64,000 nucleotides of DNA, taken from positions 27,201,109-27,265,108 of the forward strand of contig OZ024867.1 in assembly GCA_964017155.1 (NCBI GenBank), in the 5' to 3' direction. Numbering within the stretch: position 1 is the first letter of the stretch; each line of letters opens with the position of its first letter. Source of the stretch: Oasisia sp. SBJ-2009 (taxonomy: Eukaryota > Annelida > Polychaeta > Sabellida > Siboglinidae). Shown here one piece after another: positions 56,630-64,000 of the stretch. The notes below the pieces were generated by a model. The model had not been told where the DNA came from. It worked only from the letters and a program-made list of their open reading frames with translations, and did no database searches. Made by a program: the position numbers and the translations under genes.

Positions 56630-58756
56630 TTATGTGTGAGCTGGATAGGTGTGGTCGTCAACAGATCTGTCACGAAGACAGTAGGGGTGTTCTACCACAG
56701 TGCTCTTATTCACCTTGACCTTGGTTTTTTTCACATTGACCTTGCTCTTGTTTGTTGTTGTCATTTCTTGGTCCAGTTGGCCCTTGCGATAGACTGCCTT
56801 CTGTGCAGCCACTCTCGTCTGAGCTGAGGCCTCCCTCTGTCGCTTTGCTGCGCAAACGGCATCAAACCGTTTCCTCTTGTTTACTAACAAACGTCTCCTC
56901 ACAGCGCGTCGGTGCATGTACATTCTGTGATACAATGCCTCGCGTTGTATTTGCGCAGCAACCCGTGCTACCCTGCCACCTCTAGTTATGGGTGCCCTGT
57001 TACTTTCCAGCTTCCCCAGTAGTGAGGCTCCAGTGCCATAATTCAGCCTATCTATGGCTGCACACGCCCTGCCCGTGACATTGCGTGAGAAGTTCACATT
57101 CTTGGGAAGCGATGCCGATAGCGATCGGTTCAAGCCTTCATTTCGGTTCGTGTTCATGCATAACTTCGTCATCTCCAGAGCGCGAACACCGAGTCTGATG
57201 TTAATCAGATTTCGTAGAGTCGCTCTGTCTGTGTCCGTCATGTTCAGATGTGATATACGCCCTGAGTGTAAGTGCACTGATTTCTTCCACCAGTTCTTGC
57301 GTTTGCCACCAGCGCAGACAACAGAGTAGTACCGGCACTTCTCACACTCCCCACTGTAGCAGTCTAGTGTCGTCTCAATGACGCGAGGCATCAGTGAGGC
57401 CACCTTTTTGGTGTCACCAGCATATAGGTCATTCATCACACTGTGTATTTGATGGCACCTGGTCTTCACGTCAAGTGAAAACATTTTTTTCTGCTCTTTT
57501 CGTATTACTGCTGTCGTCCCCGGAAACATGCGCTCACTAAACTGCGCCTTGATCATTTTGCTAAACAACGACGACCCTAAGTGTGTAGTGTCAGCTTGTC
57601 GCTCGACATTTGACGTTGTTCCTGACATCCCTGCCTTCACGCCTTCGGCACCGTGTGCATCTCCATCGGTGACGATGTATCGCAGTCCGACATCTTGTGC
57701 CGCAAACTGTCGCCCTATCTCAGCCCCTGCTGTATACTCGGAGAGAGGCTCACTGGCTGGCAGCGTTGCCGTACAGTTTGCATGGCCTGGACATGTCACA
57801 TTCACTCCTCGCCTCCTCAGTGAAGCACCCAGTGTGCATAGCTTGTTCTGGATGCTTATCCCAACTATCTCATTCTGTGCTGTCTGCTTCTCGACAGCAA
57901 CAGTGATCGCCTGGCTGGCATTCTGTCCTGCGTGATACGCTCCAGTGATGCACGTGGTGTTATAGCGACTATCAATCGCGATATTTATGGGCGCATTCTC
58001 GGGTAGACCACGCAGCCGATCTATTTGCTTCACGTCTTCGCGTTTCTTTGCCAGGTCTGCCAATGTCATCGTCGACGTTGTGTCACCAACCTTGTTGGCA
58101 GTTTTTTGCATGGCGCTGATGCATGGTGATGGCACATTCATACTAGCAAAAATTACTCGGCTCTTTACTATGCCTGTTGTACTCTCCTGTAATCCGACTT
58201 GCAGTCCAATGTTAGGCGCCGCTGGCTTACGGCCTCGCCTTCCTGTCTCCACTTCACGGTACAGTTTATACATCCTTGATGTGTATCCCCATTTCTTACA
58301 TCGTAGACAACACTGCCAACACAATCCTACTTTGATTTCTCTGTCAACAGTGAAGCTAGGATTGCCACACTCGCCTTCCGTCAGTGAATGCTCCTCGATG
58401 CACTCGTTGTACATCGTTTCCATCCGGCCTTTGTCGTACAGCCGCATTTCCTCACGTGTATCTTCTCCTCCTCCTTGTAGATACACCGATGTCAAGTCGT
58501 CATTGTCGTGATCATCGCGGAGTGGCCGCAGGATCTTCGCCTCGCCAGAGTGCCCTTCTGCATCTGGCACCTCGATGAGGCCAGCTGGCGTCACTTTTGT
58601 GACGCGCGTAAACTCAGGTTGGGTAAGTCTGGGCATCCATCGGGCTAAACTTTCTCCATCTCCAGTCTGCTCTTCAATGCTGTCCTCTTTCTTGGACGCG
58701 TATGCAGGATGACCCTTCCTAAAACCAGAGGCCCTTTCACTCTTTCGCGGAGACAT
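56630..58756 (-). CDS. Putative Mutator-like DDE transposase, copy A
   Basis: The frame is open upstream; the first ATG gives about 708 residues (numbering below counts nine upstream codons). Basic N-terminus (RKSERASGFRKGHPAY), a zinc-like CWQCCLRCKK (155-164), then the core: NIAIDSRYNT (D271), HANC, YIVTDGDAHGAEGVKAG (D373/D375), ADTTHLGSSLF, FSLDVKTRC, CYSGECEKCR (475-484), and TKLCMNTNRNEGLNRSLSAS (E549) then LPKNVNFSRN. A Lys/Arg-rich tail follows. The order I.VS.D.R.., DGD, HL..S, CYSG..-C and N..E..N.SL....PK is how I recall the metazoan Mutator-like transposase domain, with D271, D373 or D375 and E549 as the likely triad. Single uninterrupted frame. Alternative: a domesticated or uncharacterised DDE family. 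Confidence 0.62.
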   Translation of the reverse strand: MSPRKSERASGFRKGHPAYASKKEDSIEEQTGDGESLARWMPRLTQPEFTRVTKVTPAGLIEVPDAEGHSGEAKILRPLRDDHDNDDLTSVYLQGGGEDTREEMRLYDKGRMETMYNECIEEHSLTEGECGNPSFTVDREIKVGLCWQCCLRCKKWGYTSRMYKLYREVETGRRGRKPAAPNIGLQVGLQESTTGIVKSRVIFASMNVPSPCISAMQKTANKVGDTTSTMTLADLAKKREDVKQIDRLRGLPENAPINIAIDSRYNTTCITGAYHAGQNASQAITVAVEKQTAQNEIVGISIQNKLCTLGASLRRRGVNVTCPGHANCTATLPASEPLSEYTAGAEIGRQFAAQDVGLRYIVTDGDAHGAEGVKAGMSGTTSNVERQADTTHLGSSLFSKMIKAQFSERMFPGTTAVIRKEQKKMFSLDVKTRCHQIHSVMNDLYAGDTKKVASLMPRVIETTLDCYSGECEKCRYYSVVCAGGKRKNWWKKSVHLHSGRISHLNMTDTDRATLRNLINIRLGVRALEMTKLCMNTNRNEGLNRSLSASLPKNVNFSRNVTGRACAAIDRLNYGTGASLLGKLESNRAPITRGGRVARVAAQIQREALYHRMYMHRRAVRRRLLVNKRKRFDAVCAAKRQREASAQTRVAAQKAVYRKGQLDQEMTTTNKSKVNVKKTKVKVNKSTVVEHPYCLRDRSVDDHTYPAHT

Positions 58757-58783
58757 GATGACAATTGAAATACACACGCACAA

Positions 58784-59578
58784 AATTCCAAATGTGACAC
58801 ACCAGAGTAATCCAACCTAGTGACCAGCTGACACTAAGCTCACATGGCTGCTGCAACTTTAGTGGGGTGGGGTACATAATTTCCTCCAATCAAGTGATTG
58901 TTTACACCAGTAGTCCCATGTACAATTGATTTGTGATTTACAACCCTCCCTGGATGTGATATGTCAAATATTTTGTTTCTACCAGGTGGCATCAAAGCTG
59001 GAACAGCCCACTTGTGCATCAGGCCTGCATTCTGCCAGCATGTCGTTGACATGTACCTGTGCACGACAGGAAACGAGGCTGCTGTGTGAGTGTTTGATGT
59101 GGCTTTTTTTCAAACCCCATATCAGCACTAATACACATGTGTCTTTGGAGCTGGCTATAATTCGTGAAGTTTACACCCTTTTTTTTAACACATGGGATCT
59201 TTTAAAAGGCAAATGTTCAATATTTTTGGCAAAAAAACAAGCATAATGCAGAATATTAAAAAAAATACCAACATTGCACTATAGTGATTAAATTCAGTGT
59301 CTTCAAGGTCGTCTTAGTGTAACCAATGTGACACTGGGGTCAGAATTCATATAATATCAACTACTATAATTAATGTATTGTCCCACTTCTCGTATATATA
59401 CATCATTCATGACACAGTAGATATTTCTCCACAACGGACGGGTGTGACCTTCAAAGACATGTCAGTTAATGTGTGCGGCTATACGGAAAAAATCCTTAGA
59501 TGAATTTCTTTAATATATGCATTGCTTCAATGTAATATATTTTTCGTGAAGAGTTGCTCTATTCGGGCAATCTATTTG
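58784..59578. other. 3' tail of element copy A
   Basis: Non-coding tail after the transposase 5' end, present in all copies. It includes TTTGTGATTTACAACCCTC, a CTTCAAGGTCGTC block and TATGCATTGCTTCAATG. Short frames on both strands are not conserved beyond the near-identity of the copies. The transposase promoter on the minus strand should lie here. Confidence 0.6.
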
Positions 59579-59624
59579 AATTTGGACTGGTCTGTTTCCG
59601 TGACAACATTGAGCAACAGACAAC

Positions 59625-59993
59625 ATGGACGACGCGTTTGTACTCCATTACAAGGGGAAATTGGTAGAGAAAACAGTTGTGGCAGCAAATGGAGTGTGTT
59701 TGTTGTGGACTGGAAGTAGATGTTGTGTACGGGGAGGGGTGGTTGGGAATTATGGGGTGATTTACGTAAAATGTCGGCAACTTCGTGGTGGTGGTTTGCG
59801 CTGGAAACTGATGAGAGTTCATCGTTTAGCATACATGTTGCACCACAAGGAATGGGAACTTCCGCCAGATATGCACTGTAGCCACTTGTGTCACAATTCT
59901 CTATGTATAAATGTCAATCATTTAATACTCGAGACTCCATTTGTGAATGGTAACAGGAGGCAGTGTGCTAGAGAAAACATGCTTCGGCCATGA
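59625..59993 (+). CDS. I-PpoI-like His-Cys box nuclease, copy B
   Basis: Identical to copy A except LRE to LVE near residue 14. All zinc and catalytic-type residues are kept (H87, C89, C94, H99, N108, C114). Retained although its upstream module is deleted, so any promoter must lie downstream of 59579 or in copy A's tail. Confidence 0.82.
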   Translation: MDDAFVLHYKGKLVEKTVVAANGVCLLWTGSRCCVRGGVVGNYGVIYVKCRQLRGGGLRWKLMRVHRLAYMLHHKEWELPPDMHCSHLCHNSLCINVNHLILETPFVNGNRRQCARENMLRP

Positions 59994-60312
59994 TCAAGCC
60001 CCACCATGCATTTTTTTTTAAATACACATACCTTTTAAGAATACGAGGTAATTAAATTAATTGCAATTAGCATGTAGTTACCATTGCATAAGTCGTTCAT
60101 CAGTCTCCATTTCTTTTGATCAGATCTGTCTGTCTGTGCGTCCTTTTGTTGGCCCATACAGCATTGTGTTTGCAGGTTGTGTCAGACAGTGTAGTCTTTC
60201 TTCTATTGATCCGGGTCTGGCTTATTGTGTATTGTCTAATTGTCTGTGTACCCTCTGTGTATTCTCTATTGTAAGTAAATCACTGGGGTGTGACAACTCA
60301 GAGTTCTACTAA

Positions 60313-62439
60313 TTATGTGTGAGCTGGATAGGTGTGGTTGTCAACAGATCTGTCACGAAGACAGTAGGGGTGTTCTACCACAGTGCTCTTATTCACCTTG
60401 ACCTTGGTTTTTTTCACATTGACCTTGCTCTTGTTTGTTGTTGTCATTTCTTGGTCCAGTTGGCCCTTGCGATAGACTGCCTTCTGTGCAGCCACTCTCG
60501 TCTGAGCTGAGGCCTCCCTCTGTCGCTTTGCTGCGCAAACGGCATCAAACCGTTTCCTCTTGTTTACTAACAAACGTCTCCTCACAGCGCGTCGGTGCAT
60601 GTACATTGTGTGATACAATGCCTCGCGTTGTATTTGCGCAGCAACCCGTGCTACCCTGCCACCTCTAGTTATGGGTGCCCTGTTACTTTCCAGCTTCCCC
60701 AGTAGTGAGGCTCCAGTGCCATAATTCAGCCTATCTATGGCTGCACACGCCCTGCCCGTGACATTGCGTGAGAAGTTCACATTCTTGGGAAGCGATGCCG
60801 ATAGCGATCGGTTCAAGCCTTCATTTCGGTTCGTGTTCATGCATAACTTCGTCATCTCCAGAGCGCGAACACCGAGTCTGATGTTAATCAGATTTCGTAG
60901 AGTCGCTCTGTCTGTGTCCGTCATGTTCAGATGTGATATACGCCCTGAGTGTAAGTGCACTGATTTCTTCCACCAGTTCTTGCGTTTGCCACCAGCGCAG
61001 ACAACAGAGTAGTACCGGCACTTCTCACACTCCCCACTGTAGCAGTCTAGTGTCGTCTCAATGACGCGAGGCATCAGTGAGGCCACCTTTTTGGTGTCAC
61101 CAGCATATAGGTCATTCATCACACTGTGTATTTGATGGCACCTGGTCTTCACGTCAAGTGAAAACATTTTTTTCTGCTCTTTTCGTATTACTGCTGTCGT
61201 CCCCGGAAACATGCGCTCACTAAACTGCGCCTTGATCATTTTGCTAAACAACGACGACCCTAAGTGTGTAGTGTCAGCTTGTCGCTCGACATTTGACGTT
61301 GTTCCTGACATCCCTGCCTTCACGCCTTCGGCACCGTGTGCATCTCCATCGGTGACGATGTATCGCAGTCCGACATCTTGTGCCGCAAACTGTCGCCCTA
61401 TCTCAGCCCCTGCTGTATACTCGGAGAGAGGCTCACTGGCTGGCAGCGTTGCCGTACAGTTTGCATGGCCTGGACATGTCACATTCACTCCTCGCCTCCT
61501 CAGTGAAGCACCCAGTGTGCATAGCTTGTTCTGGATGCTTATCCCAACTATCTCATTCTGTGCTGTCTGCTTCTCGACAGCATCAGTGATCGCCTGGCTG
61601 GCATTCTGTCCTGCGTGATACGCTCCAGTGATGCACGTGGTGTTATAGCGACTATCAATCGCGATATTTATGGGCGCATTCTCGGGTAGACCATGCAGCC
61701 GATCTATTTGCTTCACGTCTTCGCGTTTCTTTGCCAGGTCTGCCAATGTCATCGTCGACGTTGTGTCACCAACCTTGTTGGCAGTTTTTTGCATGGCGCT
61801 GATGCATGGTGATGGCACATTCATACTAGCAAAAATTACTCGGCTCTTTACTATGCCTGTTGTACTCTCCTGTAATCCGACTTGCAGTCCAATGTTAGGC
61901 GCCGCTGGCTTACGGCCTCGCCTTCCTGTCTCCACTTCACGGTACAGTTTATACATCCTTGATGTGTATCCCCATTTCTTACATCGTAGACAACACTGCC
62001 AACACAATCCTACTTTGATTTCTCTGTCAACAGTGAAGCTAGGATTGCCACACTCGCCTTCCGTCAGTGAATGCTCCTCGATGCACTCGTTGTACATCGT
62101 TTCCATCCGGCCTTTGTCGTACAGCCGCATTTCCTCACGTGTATCTTCTCCTCCTCCTTGTAGATACACCGATGTCAAGTCGTCATTGTCGTGATCATCG
62201 CGGAGTGGCCGCAGGATCTTCGCCTCGCCAGAGTGCCCTTCTGCATCTGGCACCTCGATGAGGCCAGCTGGCGTCACTTTTGTGACGCGCGTAAACTCAG
62301 GTTGGGTAAGTCTGGGCATCCATCGGGCTAAACTTTCTCCATCTCCAGTCTGCTCTTCAATGCTGTCCTCTTTCTTGGACGCGTATGCAGGATGACCCTT
62401 CCTAAAACCAGAGGCCCTTTCACTCTTTCGCGGAGACAT
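60313..62439 (-). CDS. Putative Mutator-like DDE transposase, copy B
   Basis: Full-length frame of about 708 residues from the first ATG. It differs from copy A at four residues (R258H, V295D, R620T, D710N in copy A numbering). By eye these are the only base differences across the ~2.1-kb gene, and none touches the proposed D271, D373/D375 or E549. Domains as for copy A. Confidence 0.62.
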   Translation of the reverse strand: MSPRKSERASGFRKGHPAYASKKEDSIEEQTGDGESLARWMPRLTQPEFTRVTKVTPAGLIEVPDAEGHSGEAKILRPLRDDHDNDDLTSVYLQGGGEDTREEMRLYDKGRMETMYNECIEEHSLTEGECGNPSFTVDREIKVGLCWQCCLRCKKWGYTSRMYKLYREVETGRRGRKPAAPNIGLQVGLQESTTGIVKSRVIFASMNVPSPCISAMQKTANKVGDTTSTMTLADLAKKREDVKQIDRLHGLPENAPINIAIDSRYNTTCITGAYHAGQNASQAITDAVEKQTAQNEIVGISIQNKLCTLGASLRRRGVNVTCPGHANCTATLPASEPLSEYTAGAEIGRQFAAQDVGLRYIVTDGDAHGAEGVKAGMSGTTSNVERQADTTHLGSSLFSKMIKAQFSERMFPGTTAVIRKEQKKMFSLDVKTRCHQIHSVMNDLYAGDTKKVASLMPRVIETTLDCYSGECEKCRYYSVVCAGGKRKNWWKKSVHLHSGRISHLNMTDTDRATLRNLINIRLGVRALEMTKLCMNTNRNEGLNRSLSASLPKNVNFSRNVTGRACAAIDRLNYGTGASLLGKLESNRAPITRGGRVARVAAQIQREALYHTMYMHRRAVRRRLLVNKRKRFDAVCAAKRQREASAQTRVAAQKAVYRKGQLDQEMTTTNKSKVNVKKTKVKVNKSTVVEHPYCLRDRSVDNHTYPAHT

Positions 62440-63448
62440 GATGACAATTGAAATACACACGCACAAAATTCCAAATGTGACACACCAGAGTAATCCAACC
62501 TAGTGACCAGCTGACACTAAGCTCACATGGCTGCTGCAACTTTAGTGGGGTGGGGTACATAATTTCCTCCAATCAAGTGATTGTTTACACCAGTAGTCCC
62601 ATGTACAATTGATTTGTGATTTACAACCCTCCCTGGATGTGATATGTCAAATATTTTGTTTCTACCAGGTGGCATCAAAGCTGGAACAGCCCACTTGTGC
62701 ATCAGGCCTGCATTCTGCCAGCATGTCGTTGACATGTACCTGTGCACGACAGGAAACGAGGCTGCTGTGTGAGTGTTTGATGTGGCTTTTTTTCATACCC
62801 CATATCAGCACTAATACACATGTGTCTTTGGAGCTGGCTATTATTCGTGAAGTTTACACCCTTTTTTAACACATGGGATCTTTTAAAAGGCAAATGTTCA
62901 ATACTTTTGGCAAAAAAACAAGCATAATGCAGAATATTAAAAAAAAATACCAACATTGCACTATAGTGATTAAATTCAGTGTCTTCAAGGTCGTCTTAGT
63001 GTAACCAATGTGACACTGGGGTCAGAATTCATATAATATCAACTACTATAATTAATGTATTGTCCCACTTCTCGTATATATACATCATTCATGACACAGT
63101 AGATATTTCTCCACAATGGACGGGTGTGACCTTCAAAGACATGTCAGTTAATGTGTGGCTATACATAAAAAATCCTTAGATGAATTTCTTTAATATATGC
63201 ATTGCTTCAATGTAATATATTTTTCGTCAAGATTTGCTCTATTCGGGCAATCTATTTGGGGACATACCACCAAATGGAGTCCTACGCCATTACCCATAGT
63301 AGTCCTGCTTAAAAGAACTGCATTGTGCAGTTTTTTTAATTCCTGGAAGCAATGAATGTAGGACTGGTTGAGTAGAAATAATGTTTGTGTGCAGCATGGC
63401 ATCAGAGCTGTGAAATAATGACATTTGTCAGACAGTGACCACGCGCGT

Positions 63449-63694
63449 ATGTATACAGTTGTAGTTCGGCCTAGAGGTGTCAACATGGGCAATCGCCGGC
63501 TGATTGGAGCAGAAATGGAGGGGTGTCAGGTTAGAGATTGGATTGTAGGAGAAAAAGATATGTCATTTTCACGAATTTTATATATGATATGTGTGAATGG
63601 AGGCTACTTAGTGTGTGAACTTTTCAAACACATTGATATAAAAGCCTGGCGGGAAATCAAAGAAACGTTTCAATGGCCGCCTATGGTAAATTAA
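63449..63694 (+). CDS. Small unrecognised ORF of the element, copy C
   Basis: Same as 55629-55874 with His-2 to Tyr and Phe to Leu in GGYFVCEL. Frame intact. Confidence 0.4.
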   Translation: MYTVVVRPRGVNMGNRRLIGAEMEGCQVRDWIVGEKDMSFSRILYMICVNGGYLVCELFKHIDIKAWREIKETFQWPPMVN

Positions 63695-63761
63695 TGGTGG
63701 TATCTACCCTAATTGAATTTGGACTGGTCTGTTTCCGTGACAACATTGAGCAACAGACAAC

Positions 63762-64000
63762 ATGGACGAAGCGTTTGTACTCCATTACAAGGGGAAATTG
63801 AGGGAGAAAACAGTTGTGGCAGCAAATGGAGAGTGTTTGTTGTGGACTGGAAGTAGATGTTGTGTACGGGGAGGGGTGGTTGGGAATTATGGGGTGATTT
63901 ACGTTAAATGTCGGCAACTTCGTGGTGGTGGTTTGCGCTGGAAACTGATGAGAGTTCATCGTTTAGCATACATGTTGCACCACAAGGAATGGGAACTTCC
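63762..64000 (+). CDS. I-PpoI-like nuclease, copy C (truncated by window end)
   Basis: Starts ATGGACGAAGC (Asp to Glu at residue 3) and has NGECLLW for NGVCLLW. Only the part before the His-Cys box is inside the window. Confidence 0.75.
   Translation, partial: MDEAFVLHYKGKLREKTVVAANGECLLWTGSRCCVRGGVVGNYGVIYVKCRQLRGGGLRWKLMRVHRLAYMLHHKEWEL

Larger units (their letters stand above)
55437..59578 (+). mobile_element. Two-gene element, tandem copy A (full unit, about 4.14 kb)
   Basis: The unit runs from GGGGACATACCACCAAATGG to GGGCAATCTATTTG and holds a small ORF, a His-Cys box nuclease ORF (+), a transposase-like ORF (-) and a ~0.8-kb 3' tail. Copies follow head to tail. No terminal inverted repeats are evident at the unit ends. 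The left flank is a truncated MITE. Confidence 0.85.
59579..63257 (+). mobile_element. Two-gene element, tandem copy B (lacks the 5' module)
   Basis: Offset from copy A by 3,683 bp. It joins the 3' end of A (CAATCTATTTG) directly to AATTTGGACTGG, so the 455-bp 5' module with the small ORF is missing. TTGAATTT spans the junction in both A and B, pointing to a deletion at microhomology. Otherwise about 99% identical to A by eye. Confidence 0.85.
63258..64000 (+). mobile_element. Two-gene element, tandem copy C (cut by window end)
   Basis: It contains the 5' module (offset 7,820 bp from A) and the start of the nuclease gene. The B/C junction TCTATTTGGGGACATACC shows the normal head-to-tail joint between a 3' tail and a 5' module. 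Confidence 0.85.

Noticed and set aside
57528..58511. Plus-strand ORFs of 135 and 174 codons over the transposase gene
   Set aside because: Shadows of the minus-strand coding frame, repeated identically in copy B.
58840..59064. 74-codon minus-strand ORF in the element tail (PPGRNKIFDISHPGRVVNHK)
   Set aside because: Conserved only because the copies are near identical; no recognisable domain, and the old copy at 27.4 kb does not keep the frame visibly.

Overview
This window is animal nuclear DNA, most likely from a marine invertebrate. The evidence is spliced exons with GT-AG borders, a tRNA-derived SINE, hAT, PIF/Harbinger and Penelope-like elements, LINE fragments, laminin-EGF exons and an insulin-receptor-type kinase. 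The species cannot be fixed from the sequence; lancelet-like and mollusc-like genomes carry this kind of repertoire. There are no prokaryotic operons, no CRISPR array and no rRNA gene. Almost nothing here is an intact host gene. The window is a patchwork of decayed transposons and exon fragments, inflated by tandem repeats.

Layout. 0-9.3 kb: TA/CA microsatellite, a LINE C-terminus, then broken exons of a BED-finger hAT transposase (hAT-A copy 1: 2685-2859, 3888-4278, 5708-5843, 6195-6437). A 65-70 bp repeat array fills the intron just upstream of its third exon, and a 29-bp array (6727-7803) follows. 8.15-26.1 kb: a second hAT-derived gene of the ZNF862-like type (hAT-B). Its exon 9295-25718 contains 601 consecutive 27-bp units (9463-25689) that keep the reading frame on both sides. 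26.2-28.6 kb: an old copy of the element found at the right end, interrupted by a SINE. 28.8-31.1 kb: a tandemly duplicated segment with laminin-EGF exons. 31.1-41.75 kb: sequence bounded by hAT-like termini, holding a second broken hAT-A gene, 21-, 20- and 24-bp arrays, a 1.6-kb inverted repeat, a Penelope GIY-YIG fragment and a MITE. 41.76-50.46 kb: the debris of an insulin-receptor-type kinase, with a 62-bp array built from its own splice acceptor, a LINE inserted in that array, and a 2.37-kb TIR element. 49.5-55 kb: a 41-bp array and a PIF/Harbinger element (transposase on +, Myb-like partner on -) whose partner gene carries its own in-frame 27-bp array. 55.4-64 kb: a head-to-tail tandem of one element. 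Each unit encodes an I-PpoI-like His-Cys box nuclease on + and a ~708-aa putative Mutator-like DDE transposase on -.

Two things stand out. First, several minisatellites are not random satellites. They grew out of exon or splice-acceptor sequence of the gene they sit in, and the largest makes an open frame of 5,517 codons. Second, the right-end element pairs a homing-endonuclease fold with a DDE-type transposase, is present in three near-identical tandem copies, and has an old diverged relative at 26-28.5 kb. The giant frame lies in a gene with a nonsense codon and frameshifts, so it is better explained by repeat mechanics than by selection for protein.
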